From: Ruminococcus sp. UBA5129
Lineage (GTDB): Bacteria; Bacillota; Clostridia; Oscillospirales; Ruminococcaceae
DNA length: 12,083 nt
NCBI GenBank assembly: GCA_002414125.1
Contig: DHYN01000110.1
Coordinates: 9,059 to 21,141, forward strand
Direction: 5' to 3'
In this document: piece by piece, positions 5,854 to 12,083 of the stretch
Layout: each line of letters begins with the position of its first letter
Numbering within the stretch: the stretch's first letter is position 1
Program-made: the position numbers and the translations under genes
The notes under the pieces: generated by a model
What the model saw: only the letters and a program-made list of their open reading frames with translations
Databases searched by the model: none
What the model was told of the DNA's origin: nothing

Positions 5854-7845
5854 ATGCAGAGAATTGGAGTTTTTGTCTGTCACTGTGGTACAAATATCGC
5901 TGCGACTGTCGATGTGAAGGCGGTTGCCGAGACTCTGAAAAACGAGTCAGGTGTTGTTTTCTCCACCGATTACCAGTATATGTGCTCGGAGTCCGGACAG
6001 AACATCATCAAGGATGCCATAAAGGAGCATAAGCTCACGGGCGTTGTAGTATGCTCGTGTTCACCGCGAATGCATGAGGCTACTTTCCGTAAAGCAGTGG
6101 CAAGCGTCGGACTCAACCCGTATATGCTTGAGGTCGCAAACCTCAGAGAGCAGTGCTCATGGATACATAAGGATATCGCTACAGCTACCGAAAAGGCAGT
6201 TATCCTTGGTAGAGCAGCTATCGCAAAGGTACATCTCAATGCACCTCTGACAGCAGGCGAGAGTCCTGTAGTAAAAAGAGCTCTCGTCATCGGAGGAGGT
6301 ATCGCAGGAATCCAGACAGCTCTTGATATTGCCGATGCAGGCTTCGATGTTGATATTATTGAGAAAGAGCCGACTATCGGCGGAAAAATGGCTCAGATAG
6401 ACAAGACATTCCCGACACTCGATTGTGCTGCTTGTATTCTCACACCGAAAATGGTTGAGGCTGCGCAGAATGAGAAGATTCACATCCATTCGTTCAGTGA
6501 AGTGGCTGACGTTAAGGGATTTGTTGGAAACTTTACCGTTACAATAAAGAAAAAGGCTCGCTTTGTAGATGAGACGAAGTGCACCGGCTGCGGACTCTGT
6601 ACCGAAAAGTGTCCGATGAAGAAAGTGCCGAACGAGTTCAATATGAACCTCGATAACAGAACAGCAGTATATATCCCGTTTGCGCAGGCAGTTCCTAAGG
6701 TTGCAAGGATCGACCCGAACTACTGCCTCATGCTCAAGAACGGCAAGTGCGGTGTCTGCTCAAAGGTTTGCTCCGTGGGAGCTATTGATTATAAGCAGCA
6801 GGATAAGTTTATTGAAGAAAGGTACGGCGCTATCGTAGTGGCAACAGGATTCAATCCTATTAAGCTTGACAAATACGATGAATTTGCGTATTCGCTGAGT
6901 CCCGATGTGGTTACTTCTCTCGAGCTTGAGAGACTGATGAATGCCGCAGGTCCTAATGGCGGAACGCTTCTCCGTCCGTCCGATAAAACTCATCCTCATA
7001 CTATCGTTTTCGTTCAGTGTGTAGGTTCACGATGCGATGACTCAAAGGGAAAGCCGTACTGCTCAAAGATATGCTGTATGTATACTGCAAAGCACGCGAT
7101 GCTCATCCGTGAAAAATACCCCGATACAGAGGTATATGTATTCTATATAGACGTCCGTACCCCCGGTAAGAATTTTGATGAATTCTACCGCAGAGCCGTT
7201 GAGGAATACGGCGTACATTATGTCAAAGGCATGGTCGGAAAGGTCACACCAAGGACTGACGGAAAGCTCGCTGTTCAGGCGTCCGATCTGCTCTCAAACG
7301 AGCAGCTTCACATTGATGCTGATATGGTCGTGCTCGCGGCAGCTATCGAGCCGGATAAGACCGCTCGTCCGCTCGCGACGATGCTCACTACACAGATGGA
7401 TACAAACGATTTCTTCACCGAGGCTCATCCGAAGCTTCGTCCCGTAGAGAGCGCAACGGCAGGAATTTTCCTCTCCGGCGCATGTCAGGGACCGAAAGAC
7501 ATTCCGGAGACAGTAGCTCAGGCGAGTGCCGCAGCCGCAAAGGCTATCGGACTTCTGTGCAAAAACAGCATAACATGCAACCCATGTGTTGCTCACTCCG
7601 ATGAGCTTATGTGCAACGGCTGCTCGTCATGCGAAAAGGTATGTCCATACGGAGCTATCACATATATCGACAAGGAGTTCAGGATGCCCGACAGAACGAC
7701 TGCAATACGCCGTGTAGCATCGGTCAATCCTGCCGTATGTCAGGGCTGCGGTGCATGTACCGTGGCTTGTCCGTCGGGAGCTATGGATCTCAACGGCTTC
7801 TCTAACAGTCAGATCATGGCGGAGGTAGACGCAATATGCAAGTAA
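5854..7845 (+). CDS. hdrA: Heterodisulfide reductase-like subunit A, FAD bifurcation subunit
   Basis: HdrA carries the FAD at which electron pairs are split between a high-potential branch (HdrC/HdrB) and a low-potential branch (ferredoxin). The 663-residue length is typical. Its N-terminal domain has conserved cysteines (Cys10-Cys11, Cys44, Cys67, Cys69). The FAD-binding Rossmann motif ALVIGGGIAG is at 143-152, followed by the acidic strand end IIEKEPTIGGKMAQ at 168-181 and the HdrA hallmark TLDCAACILTPKM at 188-200. An inserted ferredoxin domain holds Cys243/246/249/253 and Cys291/299/302/306. FVQCVGSRC is at 386-394. A C-terminal ferredoxin domain holds Cys587/590/593/597 and Cys629/632/635/639. 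All cluster sets look complete. AAGGAGGAG precedes the start, and the end overlaps mvhD by 10 bases. Whether it truly bifurcates cannot be decided from sequence alone. Confidence 0.95.
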   Translation: MQRIGVFVCHCGTNIAATVDVKAVAETLKNESGVVFSTDYQYMCSESGQNIIKDAIKEHKLTGVVVCSCSPRMHEATFRKAVASVGLNPYMLEVANLREQCSWIHKDIATATEKAVILGRAAIAKVHLNAPLTAGESPVVKRALVIGGGIAGIQTALDIADAGFDVDIIEKEPTIGGKMAQIDKTFPTLDCAACILTPKMVEAAQNEKIHIHSFSEVADVKGFVGNFTVTIKKKARFVDETKCTGCGLCTEKCPMKKVPNEFNMNLDNRTAVYIPFAQAVPKVARIDPNYCLMLKNGKCGVCSKVCSVGAIDYKQQDKFIEERYGAIVVATGFNPIKLDKYDEFAYSLSPDVVTSLELERLMNAAGPNGGTLLRPSDKTHPHTIVFVQCVGSRCDDSKGKPYCSKICCMYTAKHAMLIREKYPDTEVYVFYIDVRTPGKNFDEFYRRAVEEYGVHYVKGMVGKVTPRTDGKLAVQASDLLSNEQLHIDADMVVLAAAIEPDKTARPLATMLTTQMDTNDFFTEAHPKLRPVESATAGIFLSGACQGPKDIPETVAQASAAAAKAIGLLCKNSITCNPCVAHSDELMCNGCSSCEKVCPYGAITYIDKEFRMPDRTTAIRRVASVNPAVCQGCGACTVACPSGAMDLNGFSNSQIMAEVDAICK

Positions 7846-8285
7846 ATGAAAAGAAAGAATTCGAGCCTGTTATCGTTGCATTCTGCTGCAATTGGTGTTC
7901 ATATGCAGGAGCCGATCTTTCAGGTACGAACAGATTAAATTATCCGACAAACGTTAAGATCATCAGAGTGCCTTGTTCATGCAGAGTAAATCCGATGTTC
8001 ATCCTCAGAGCGTTCCAGCGCGGAGCTGACGGCGTTATCATCTGTGGATGTCACCCGGGTGACTGCCACTACACATCAGGGAATTATTTCGCACGCCGCA
8101 GAATGACACTCTTGTTCAGTATGCTCGATTTCATCGGAATAGAGCGTGACAGGACTCGCGTTGAGTGGGTATCGGCAGCGGAGGGCGCAAAGTTTGCCGC
8201 AACGATGAATGAATTTACCGAGGCTGTAAAGAAGCTCGGACCTAACCGCAGATTGGAGGATCTACGATGCAGGAAGCAATCATAA
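7836..8285 (+). CDS. mvhD: MvhD/FlxD-type iron-sulfur electron-transfer protein
   Basis: MvhD-family proteins carry one [2Fe-2S] cluster and pass electrons from the donor module (hydrogenase in methanogens, Flx NADH module in bacteria) to HdrA. The 149-residue protein shows the full family pattern: FCCNWCSYAGADL at 16-28 (Cys17, 18, 21), PCSCR at 46-50 (Cys47, 49), and CGCHPGDCHYTSGN at 70-83 (Cys70, 72, 77). The start ATG 7836 has GGAGG at 7821-7825, inside the end of hdrA. The gene overlaps hdrA by 10 bases and the next gene by 19, so translation is probably coupled. No hydrogenase genes are present in the window and Flx-type subunits follow directly, so this is the FlxD role. Confidence 0.93.
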   Translation: MQVNEKKEFEPVIVAFCCNWCSYAGADLSGTNRLNYPTNVKIIRVPCSCRVNPMFILRAFQRGADGVIICGCHPGDCHYTSGNYFARRRMTLLFSMLDFIGIERDRTRVEWVSAAEGAKFAATMNEFTEAVKKLGPNRRLEDLRCRKQS

Positions 8286-9238
8286 ACAAGGCAAAGGAGC
8301 TGCTTGCAGATGGCAGAGTCGATCGGGTTATCGGCTGGAAGAAAGGCGAATTCTCTTACGACATTACTCCGGCAGTTTTTGAGACCGCAGAGGAGATAGA
8401 TGCAGAATTTGTCTGCAATGACTTCACGTCTGCAAACGTATCAAAATATCTCGTTAAAGAGACCAAGAAGGACGGAACTGTCCTTGCGTTTTTAAAACCC
8501 TGCGATACATACAGCTTCAATCAGCTTGTCAAGGAGCACAGGATAGATGCCTCAAAGGTGTATACAGTGGGAATTCCCTGTGACGGCAAGCTCGATCCAG
8601 AAAAGATAAAGCAAAAGGGGATCTCAGGTATCCGATCTATAGAAAAAGACGGTGATATGCTTAAGATCGACACGGTATATGGTGATGAAACGTTGAAGAT
8701 TTCCGATGCCATGTCCGAAAGATGTCTGAGCTGCAAGAGCAGGAAGCATGTCTGCTATGACGAGCTTATCGGTGAGGACGGCGATGTTATATCCTCGAAT
8801 CGCTTCGATATGGTCGAGCAGCTTGAGAATATGTCCGCTCAGGAGCGCTACGACTTCTGGAGATCACAGCTTTCAAAGTGCATTAGATGCAATGCGTGTA
8901 GAAACGTCTGTCCTGCGTGTACATGCGAGAAGTGCGTATTTGACAATGATGATTCGGGCATTTCAAATAAGGCTGCCGCTGACAGCTTCGAGGAGAATAT
9001 GTTCCACGTTATCCGTGCTTTCCACGTTGCAGGAAGATGTACCGACTGCGGCGAGTGCTCGAGAGTATGTCCGCAGAACATTCCGCTCCATCTTTTGAAC
9101 AGAAAGTTCATCAAGGATATAAATTCGCTTTACGGCGAGTATCAGGCAGGTGCGGACACCGATTCGAGAGCCCCGCTTACCGATTATAAGCAGTCAGACT
9201 GTGAGGCATCTGTCGTACATGAAAGGGGTGTTGAGTAA
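8267..9238 (+). CDS. Multi-[4Fe-4S] Flx-module subunit (likely FlxC by order)
   Basis: A 323-residue iron-sulfur protein, probably an electron relay between FlxA and MvhD/HdrA. Its N-terminal part (1-150) lacks cysteine clusters; it opens with RVDRVIGWKKGEF at 17-29, which recalls the coenzyme F420-hydrogenase/dehydrogenase beta family. CLSC at 153-156 and Cys163 may hold a further cluster. Two ferredoxin sets follow at Cys205/208/211/215 and Cys258/261/264/268, with an additional CTCEKC at 218-223. The last 30 or so residues are polar and look disordered. GGAGGA at 8255-8260 supports ATG 8267, inside the end of mvhD. The stop shares one base with the next start. Placement in the FlxABCD-HdrABC family rests on gene order and cluster content; the exact B or C label is uncertain. 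Confidence 0.8.
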   Translation: MQEAIINKAKELLADGRVDRVIGWKKGEFSYDITPAVFETAEEIDAEFVCNDFTSANVSKYLVKETKKDGTVLAFLKPCDTYSFNQLVKEHRIDASKVYTVGIPCDGKLDPEKIKQKGISGIRSIEKDGDMLKIDTVYGDETLKISDAMSERCLSCKSRKHVCYDELIGEDGDVISSNRFDMVEQLENMSAQERYDFWRSQLSKCIRCNACRNVCPACTCEKCVFDNDDSGISNKAAADSFEENMFHVIRAFHVAGRCTDCGECSRVCPQNIPLHLLNRKFIKDINSLYGEYQAGADTDSRAPLTDYKQSDCEASVVHERGVE

Positions 9239-10257
9239 TGCTGAGAATTTCACTTGATAAGCTCGACACGCTTTTTGCAAAGATAGCAGAGAAACAGAAG
9301 CTCTATATCCCGTCAGACCGTGAGGACGGTTCTGCGGAGTATATGGAGTGGAGCGAGGGCAGAAAGCTCTCCAACGCGCTCAATACGGTTCGCAGCGCAA
9401 AGGAATTTTTCTTTCCGCAGACCGAGAGCCTTGTTGATTTCAAGCTCTCAGGCAAGAATATTGAGGTAATAGATATTCGTAAGGAGACTGAGGATTTCGT
9501 AGTATTCGGAGTCAGGGCATGTGACGCAAGAAGCTTCGGAATACTTGATAAGGTGTTCCTCAGTGATCCTGTTGATTCATATTATCAGAATCGCCGAAAT
9601 CACGGAACTATCGTAACAATGGCGTGCACAAGACCCTCAGAGACATGTTTCTGTACTGCCTTCGGAATTGATCCGACTGCTCCGGAGGGTGATGCAGCCT
9701 GCTTTACTGACGGCTCATTCCTCTATATAAAGGCAAATAATGATAGGGGAGAAGCTTTCGTCAGCTCTGTATCCTCGCTTTTCGAGGACGGCGATACGGC
9801 TGAGCTTGAAAAAGTACAGGCTAAAACTAAAGAGGTTCTTGGGATCCTTCCGCTTTCAGGACTTTCAACAGAGGCATTTGGCGGCGACAAGCTCAATAAG
9901 CTCTTTGGCAGCGAAAAGTGGGCTGAGCTTTCCGAGAGCTGCATAGGCTGCGGAACATGTACATTTGTCTGCCCGACATGTCAGTGCTACGATATAAAGG
10001 ATTTCAATACGGGACATGAGATCAAGCGTTTCCGCTGCTGGGATTCGTGCATGTATTCAGACTTCACGAAAATGGCTCACGGAAATCCCCGTCTCACACA
10101 ACTTGAGCGTTTCAGACAGAGATTCATGCATAAGCTTGTATATTTCCCTGCAAACAACAACGGAGAATTGGGTTGCGTTGGCTGCGGACGCTGCCTGACG
10201 AAGTGCCCGATCTCGATGAATATAGTAAAAGTAATGAAAGCATTGGAGGCTGAATGA
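9238..10257 (+). CDS. AsrA/sulfhydrogenase-beta-like [4Fe-4S] subunit (likely FlxB by order)
   Basis: A 339-residue protein resembling anaerobic sulfite reductase subunit A and sulfhydrogenase beta chains, which partner AsrB-like NAD(P)H flavoproteins. The N-terminal half contains FGVRACDARSFGILD at 90-104 and a Cys-rich TMACTRPSETCFC at 127-139. Two ferredoxin-type sets lie in the C-terminal part at Cys235/238/241/245 (with PTCQC at 246-250) and Cys313/316/319/323. RFRCWDSCMYSDFT at 264-277 is also typical of this family. The start overlaps the previous stop by one base and has AAAGGGGTG upstream. It is followed immediately by the AsrB/PyrK-like FlxA, the usual pairing. No sulfite reductase catalytic subunit (AsrC, siroheme) is present, so a sulfite role is unlikely; electron relay within the Flx-Hdr complex fits better. 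Confidence 0.82.
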   Translation: MLRISLDKLDTLFAKIAEKQKLYIPSDREDGSAEYMEWSEGRKLSNALNTVRSAKEFFFPQTESLVDFKLSGKNIEVIDIRKETEDFVVFGVRACDARSFGILDKVFLSDPVDSYYQNRRNHGTIVTMACTRPSETCFCTAFGIDPTAPEGDAACFTDGSFLYIKANNDRGEAFVSSVSSLFEDGDTAELEKVQAKTKEVLGILPLSGLSTEAFGGDKLNKLFGSEKWAELSESCIGCGTCTFVCPTCQCYDIKDFNTGHEIKRFRCWDSCMYSDFTKMAHGNPRLTQLERFRQRFMHKLVYFPANNNGELGCVGCGRCLTKCPISMNIVKVMKALEAE

Positions 10258-11084
10258 TGAATAACGATACTTTGATACCGCATATCGGAGTAGTAACCGA
10301 TATTCGTATAGATACGCCCGATGTTAAGACGTTCAGAGTGATCTCTCCCGAGGGCGGAAAGGTCTTTGAGCATATGCCCGGTCAGTGCGCGATGCTTTCT
10401 ATCCCGGGAGTAGGCGAGGCAATGTTCTCGATAACATCCTCTCCCACGAATAAGGATTTCATGGAATTCAGCATCAAGAAATGCGGTTGTCTGACGAATT
10501 GGCTTCATCTTATGGAAACAGGTCAGCAGATCACTATCCGCGGACCTTACGGAAACGCTTTCCCCGTTGAAACAGAGCTAAAGGGAAAGGATCTCCTGTT
10601 CATCGCAGGAGGTATCGGACTTGCACCGCTTCGTTCCGTAATCAACTATGTCCGTGACAACAGAGAGAATTACGGAGATGTGCAGATCATCTATGGCTCG
10701 CGATCCAAACAGGATCTCGTTGATTACGATGAGATCCTTAACGAGTGGATGAACGATCCGAACATCAGCGTAAATCTCACGATTGACAACGCTCAGGATG
10801 ATTGGGACGGTCATGTCGGCTTCGTACCGAATTTCGTTACAGAGCTGAATCCGTCAACGAGCAGGACAGTCCTTGTCTGCGGACCTCCGATAATGATAAA
10901 ATTCACATTGAACGCGCTCAAAGCGCTCGGATTTGAGGAGACACAGGTCTACACCACAATGGAGCTTCGCATGAAGTGCGGAGTGGGCAAGTGCGGACGC
11001 TGCAACATCGGAAACAAGTACGTCTGCAAGGATGGACCTGTATTCCGCTACGATCAGCTCGGCGAGCTGCCTGACGAATATTAA
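10257..11084 (+). CDS. flxA: NAD(P)H-FAD-[2Fe-2S] oxidoreductase subunit, FlxA/AsrB/PyrK-like
   Basis: Predicted electron entry point: oxidises NAD(P)H with FAD and passes electrons to the iron-sulfur relay. Ferredoxin-reductase fold with an N-terminal FAD barrel (about 1-105; MFSITSSP near 57-64 replaces the usual RxYS-type motif), a nucleotide-binding domain with AGGIGLAPLRSVI near 117-129 and VCGPP near 207-211, and a C-terminal [2Fe-2S] loop CGVGKCGRCNIG..YVC (Cys241, 246, 249, 257). The KCGVGKCGRCN loop is characteristic of AsrB and PyrK relatives. Two adjacent ATGs exist at 10254 and 10257. I chose the second because GGAGG (10245-10249) is then 7 bases away rather than 4; the alternative adds one methionine. 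No pyrD or asrC is adjacent, and the hdr context points to FlxA. NADH rather than NADPH is the family expectation, not proven here. Confidence 0.88.
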   Translation: MNNDTLIPHIGVVTDIRIDTPDVKTFRVISPEGGKVFEHMPGQCAMLSIPGVGEAMFSITSSPTNKDFMEFSIKKCGCLTNWLHLMETGQQITIRGPYGNAFPVETELKGKDLLFIAGGIGLAPLRSVINYVRDNRENYGDVQIIYGSRSKQDLVDYDEILNEWMNDPNISVNLTIDNAQDDWDGHVGFVPNFVTELNPSTSRTVLVCGPPIMIKFTLNALKALGFEETQVYTTMELRMKCGVGKCGRCNIGNKYVCKDGPVFRYDQLGELPDEY

Positions 11085-11099
11085 GGAGGAGCAAACAGC

Positions 11100-11774
11100 A
11101 TGGAAAATATGGTAAACGTTTACCTGTTCGGCAAGAAATATCAGGTACCTGCCGGACTTACGATAATGACAGCAATGGAATATGCAGGCTATGATCTTGT
11201 AAGAGGCTGCGGTTGCCGAAACGGTTTCTGCGGAGCATGCGCAACGATCTATCGTATCAAGGATAAGCAGGAGCTCCACGCATGTCTCGCATGTCAGACA
11301 GAGGTGCAGGAGGGGATGTATATTGCAACACTTCCGTTTTTTCCGCTCGTAAAGCAGGTATACAATATCGAGAAGATCAAGCCTACAGAGCAGATCATGA
11401 TGCAGCTTTACCCCGAGATCTACTGCTGTATCGGCTGCAATGCATGTACAAAGGCATGTACTCAGGAGCTTAACGTGATGCAGTACATTGCTTATGCCCA
11501 GAGAGGCGAGTATGAGAAGTGCGCAGAGGAGTCATTTGACTGTGTAATGTGCGGAGTCTGTTCATCGCGCTGTCCGGCAGGAATTTCTCATCCGCAGGTA
11601 GCAATGCTTGCAAGACGACTCAACGGAAAGTATATAGCTCCCGAGTGCGGTCATCTTGCAGACCGTGTAAATGAGGTCAACGAGGGCAAGTTTACATCGC
11701 TCATCGAAGATCTCATGCAGAAGCCGATCGAAGAGCTTAAGGAGCTCTACAACAACCGAGAGATCGAGAAGTAA
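11100..11774 (+). CDS. SdhB/FrdB/TfrB-like iron-sulfur subunit
   Basis: A 224-residue electron-transfer subunit of the succinate dehydrogenase/fumarate reductase type. The N-terminal plant-ferredoxin-like domain holds a [2Fe-2S] site, GCGCRNGFCGAC with Cys39, 44, 47 and the distal Cys62. A dicluster domain follows with Cys110/113/116/120 (CIGCNACTKAC) and Cys148/151/154/158 (CVMCGVCSSRC), both of regular [4Fe-4S] spacing. Classical SdhB/FrdB have [3Fe-4S] and [4Fe-4S] clusters in different spacing, so this is nearer to TfrB of thiol:fumarate reductase, but without TfrB's C-terminal CCG (HdrB-like) domain. That domain is present as the separate hdrB in this operon. A strong AAGGAGG (11083-11089) precedes the start, and the flavoprotein gene follows after 12 bases. 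No membrane anchor subunit is seen in the window. Confidence 0.82.
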   Translation: MENMVNVYLFGKKYQVPAGLTIMTAMEYAGYDLVRGCGCRNGFCGACATIYRIKDKQELHACLACQTEVQEGMYIATLPFFPLVKQVYNIEKIKPTEQIMMQLYPEIYCCIGCNACTKACTQELNVMQYIAYAQRGEYEKCAEESFDCVMCGVCSSRCPAGISHPQVAMLARRLNGKYIAPECGHLADRVNEVNEGKFTSLIEDLMQKPIEELKELYNNREIEK

Positions 11775-11786
11775 GGAGGAGTCGAA

Positions 11787-12083
11787 ATGTACAAAGTAGA
11801 AAAGCTCAATGAGCTTGCAAAGGCAGTTGCAGAAAAGAGAGCCGAAAATGCAGGTCTCGAGCCGCGAAGAATGACAGCCGATGAAAAGGAAAACCTTCTT
11901 GCGACATTTCATCCCGATTATAAGCAGGGCGAATTCACTGTCCTTACAGCAGGCGTGAATAAAGGAGATAAGGTACCCTCACAGCTTGCAGAGCTTCTAC
12001 AGGGAAAGAGCCGTATCTCACCTGAGAATGTCGATCTCTCTGCACCCGATTATGACACAGATGTGCTCATCATCGGCGGAGGC
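11787..12083 (+). CDS. FAD-binding SdhA/FrdA-like flavoprotein, 5' part only
   Basis: The first 99 codons of a gene that continues past the right edge. Residues 90-99 read YDTDVLIIGGG with the preceding proline-aspartate, the first strand and glycine loop of an FAD Rossmann fold as in succinate dehydrogenase/fumarate reductase flavoproteins. About 88 residues precede the fold. They include a charged helix-like region (MYKVEKLNELAKAVAEKR) and FHPDYKQGEF near 41-50, whereas classical SdhA/FrdA begin the fold within the first 10 to 20 residues. AAGGAGG (11773-11779) fixes ATG 11787. Placement after a TfrB-like subunit makes a fumarate-reducing or succinate-oxidising catalytic chain most likely. 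Other FAD-binding family members (for example aspartate oxidase or enoate reductase relatives) cannot be excluded until the active-site His/Arg residues downstream are read. Confidence 0.78.
   Translation, partial: MYKVEKLNELAKAVAEKRAENAGLEPRRMTADEKENLLATFHPDYKQGEFTVLTAGVNKGDKVPSQLAELLQGKSRISPENVDLSAPDYDTDVLIIGGG

Noticed and set aside
8267..11084. Anaerobic sulfite reductase (asrABC) operon
   Set aside because: AsrA- and AsrB-like subunits are present, but no siroheme AsrC follows. The hdr and mvhD neighbours fit the Flx module instead.
1..12083. tRNA, rRNA, CRISPR arrays, insertion sequences
   Set aside because: I saw no cloverleaf-like runs, spaced repeats or transposase frames in the window.

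Overview
The window reads as chromosome from an anaerobic, fermentative Firmicute, most likely a gut clostridium of the Oscillospiraceae/Ruminococcus type. This is inferred from strong AGGAGG ribosome sites before nearly every gene, a Rex redox repressor, a TraX-family membrane protein, moderate GC, and an HdrABC-Flx type electron-transfer cluster. No identity search was possible, so the taxonomy is an inference. All supported genes lie on the + strand.

Region 1 (1-818): a complete TraX-family membrane protein gene, more AT-rich than what follows. The first 22 bases of the window are an exact reverse complement of a segment inside this gene (272-293, codons 57-64). The minus strand at the window edge therefore encodes the same seven residues in the same frame. 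This suggests an invertible segment or an inverted partial traX copy just outside the window. An assembly artefact is the main alternative.

Region 2 (849-2812): a two-gene unit of NADP-dependent isocitrate dehydrogenase (icd, the eukaryote-like homodimeric type) and rex, the NADH/NAD+ sensing repressor. It ends at nested hairpins and a clear intrinsic terminator.

Region 3 (2813-3279): a control region without a convincing gene. It holds a perfect 11-bp-arm palindrome (3144-3167) and an extended -10 promoter (3181-3209) in front of fumC.

Region 4 (3280 to the right edge): one long tightly packed operon, fumC, hdrB, hdrC, hdrA, mvhD/flxD, two multi-[4Fe-4S] subunits, an AsrB/PyrK-like NAD(P)H-FAD-[2Fe-2S] subunit (flxA), an SdhB/TfrB-like iron-sulfur subunit, and the start of an SdhA/FrdA-like flavoprotein that runs off the window. 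Junctions either overlap or have gaps of at most 17 bases.

How it could work together: fumarase makes fumarate from malate. FlxA would take electrons from NAD(P)H, the two FeS subunits and MvhD would pass them to HdrA, and the HdrA FAD would bifurcate them, one stream to a low-potential acceptor (ferredoxin) and the other through HdrC and HdrB. In methanogen thiol:fumarate reductase an SdhB-like part and an HdrB-like part are fused in TfrB. Here the same two parts are separate genes in one operon with an SdhA/FrdA-like gene. The natural hypothesis is that the high-potential branch ends at fumarate, giving a flavin-bifurcating NADH:fumarate/ferredoxin oxidoreductase. icd and rex next door fit a split TCA pathway under redox control. 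The individual families are well recognised; the combined function is inference.
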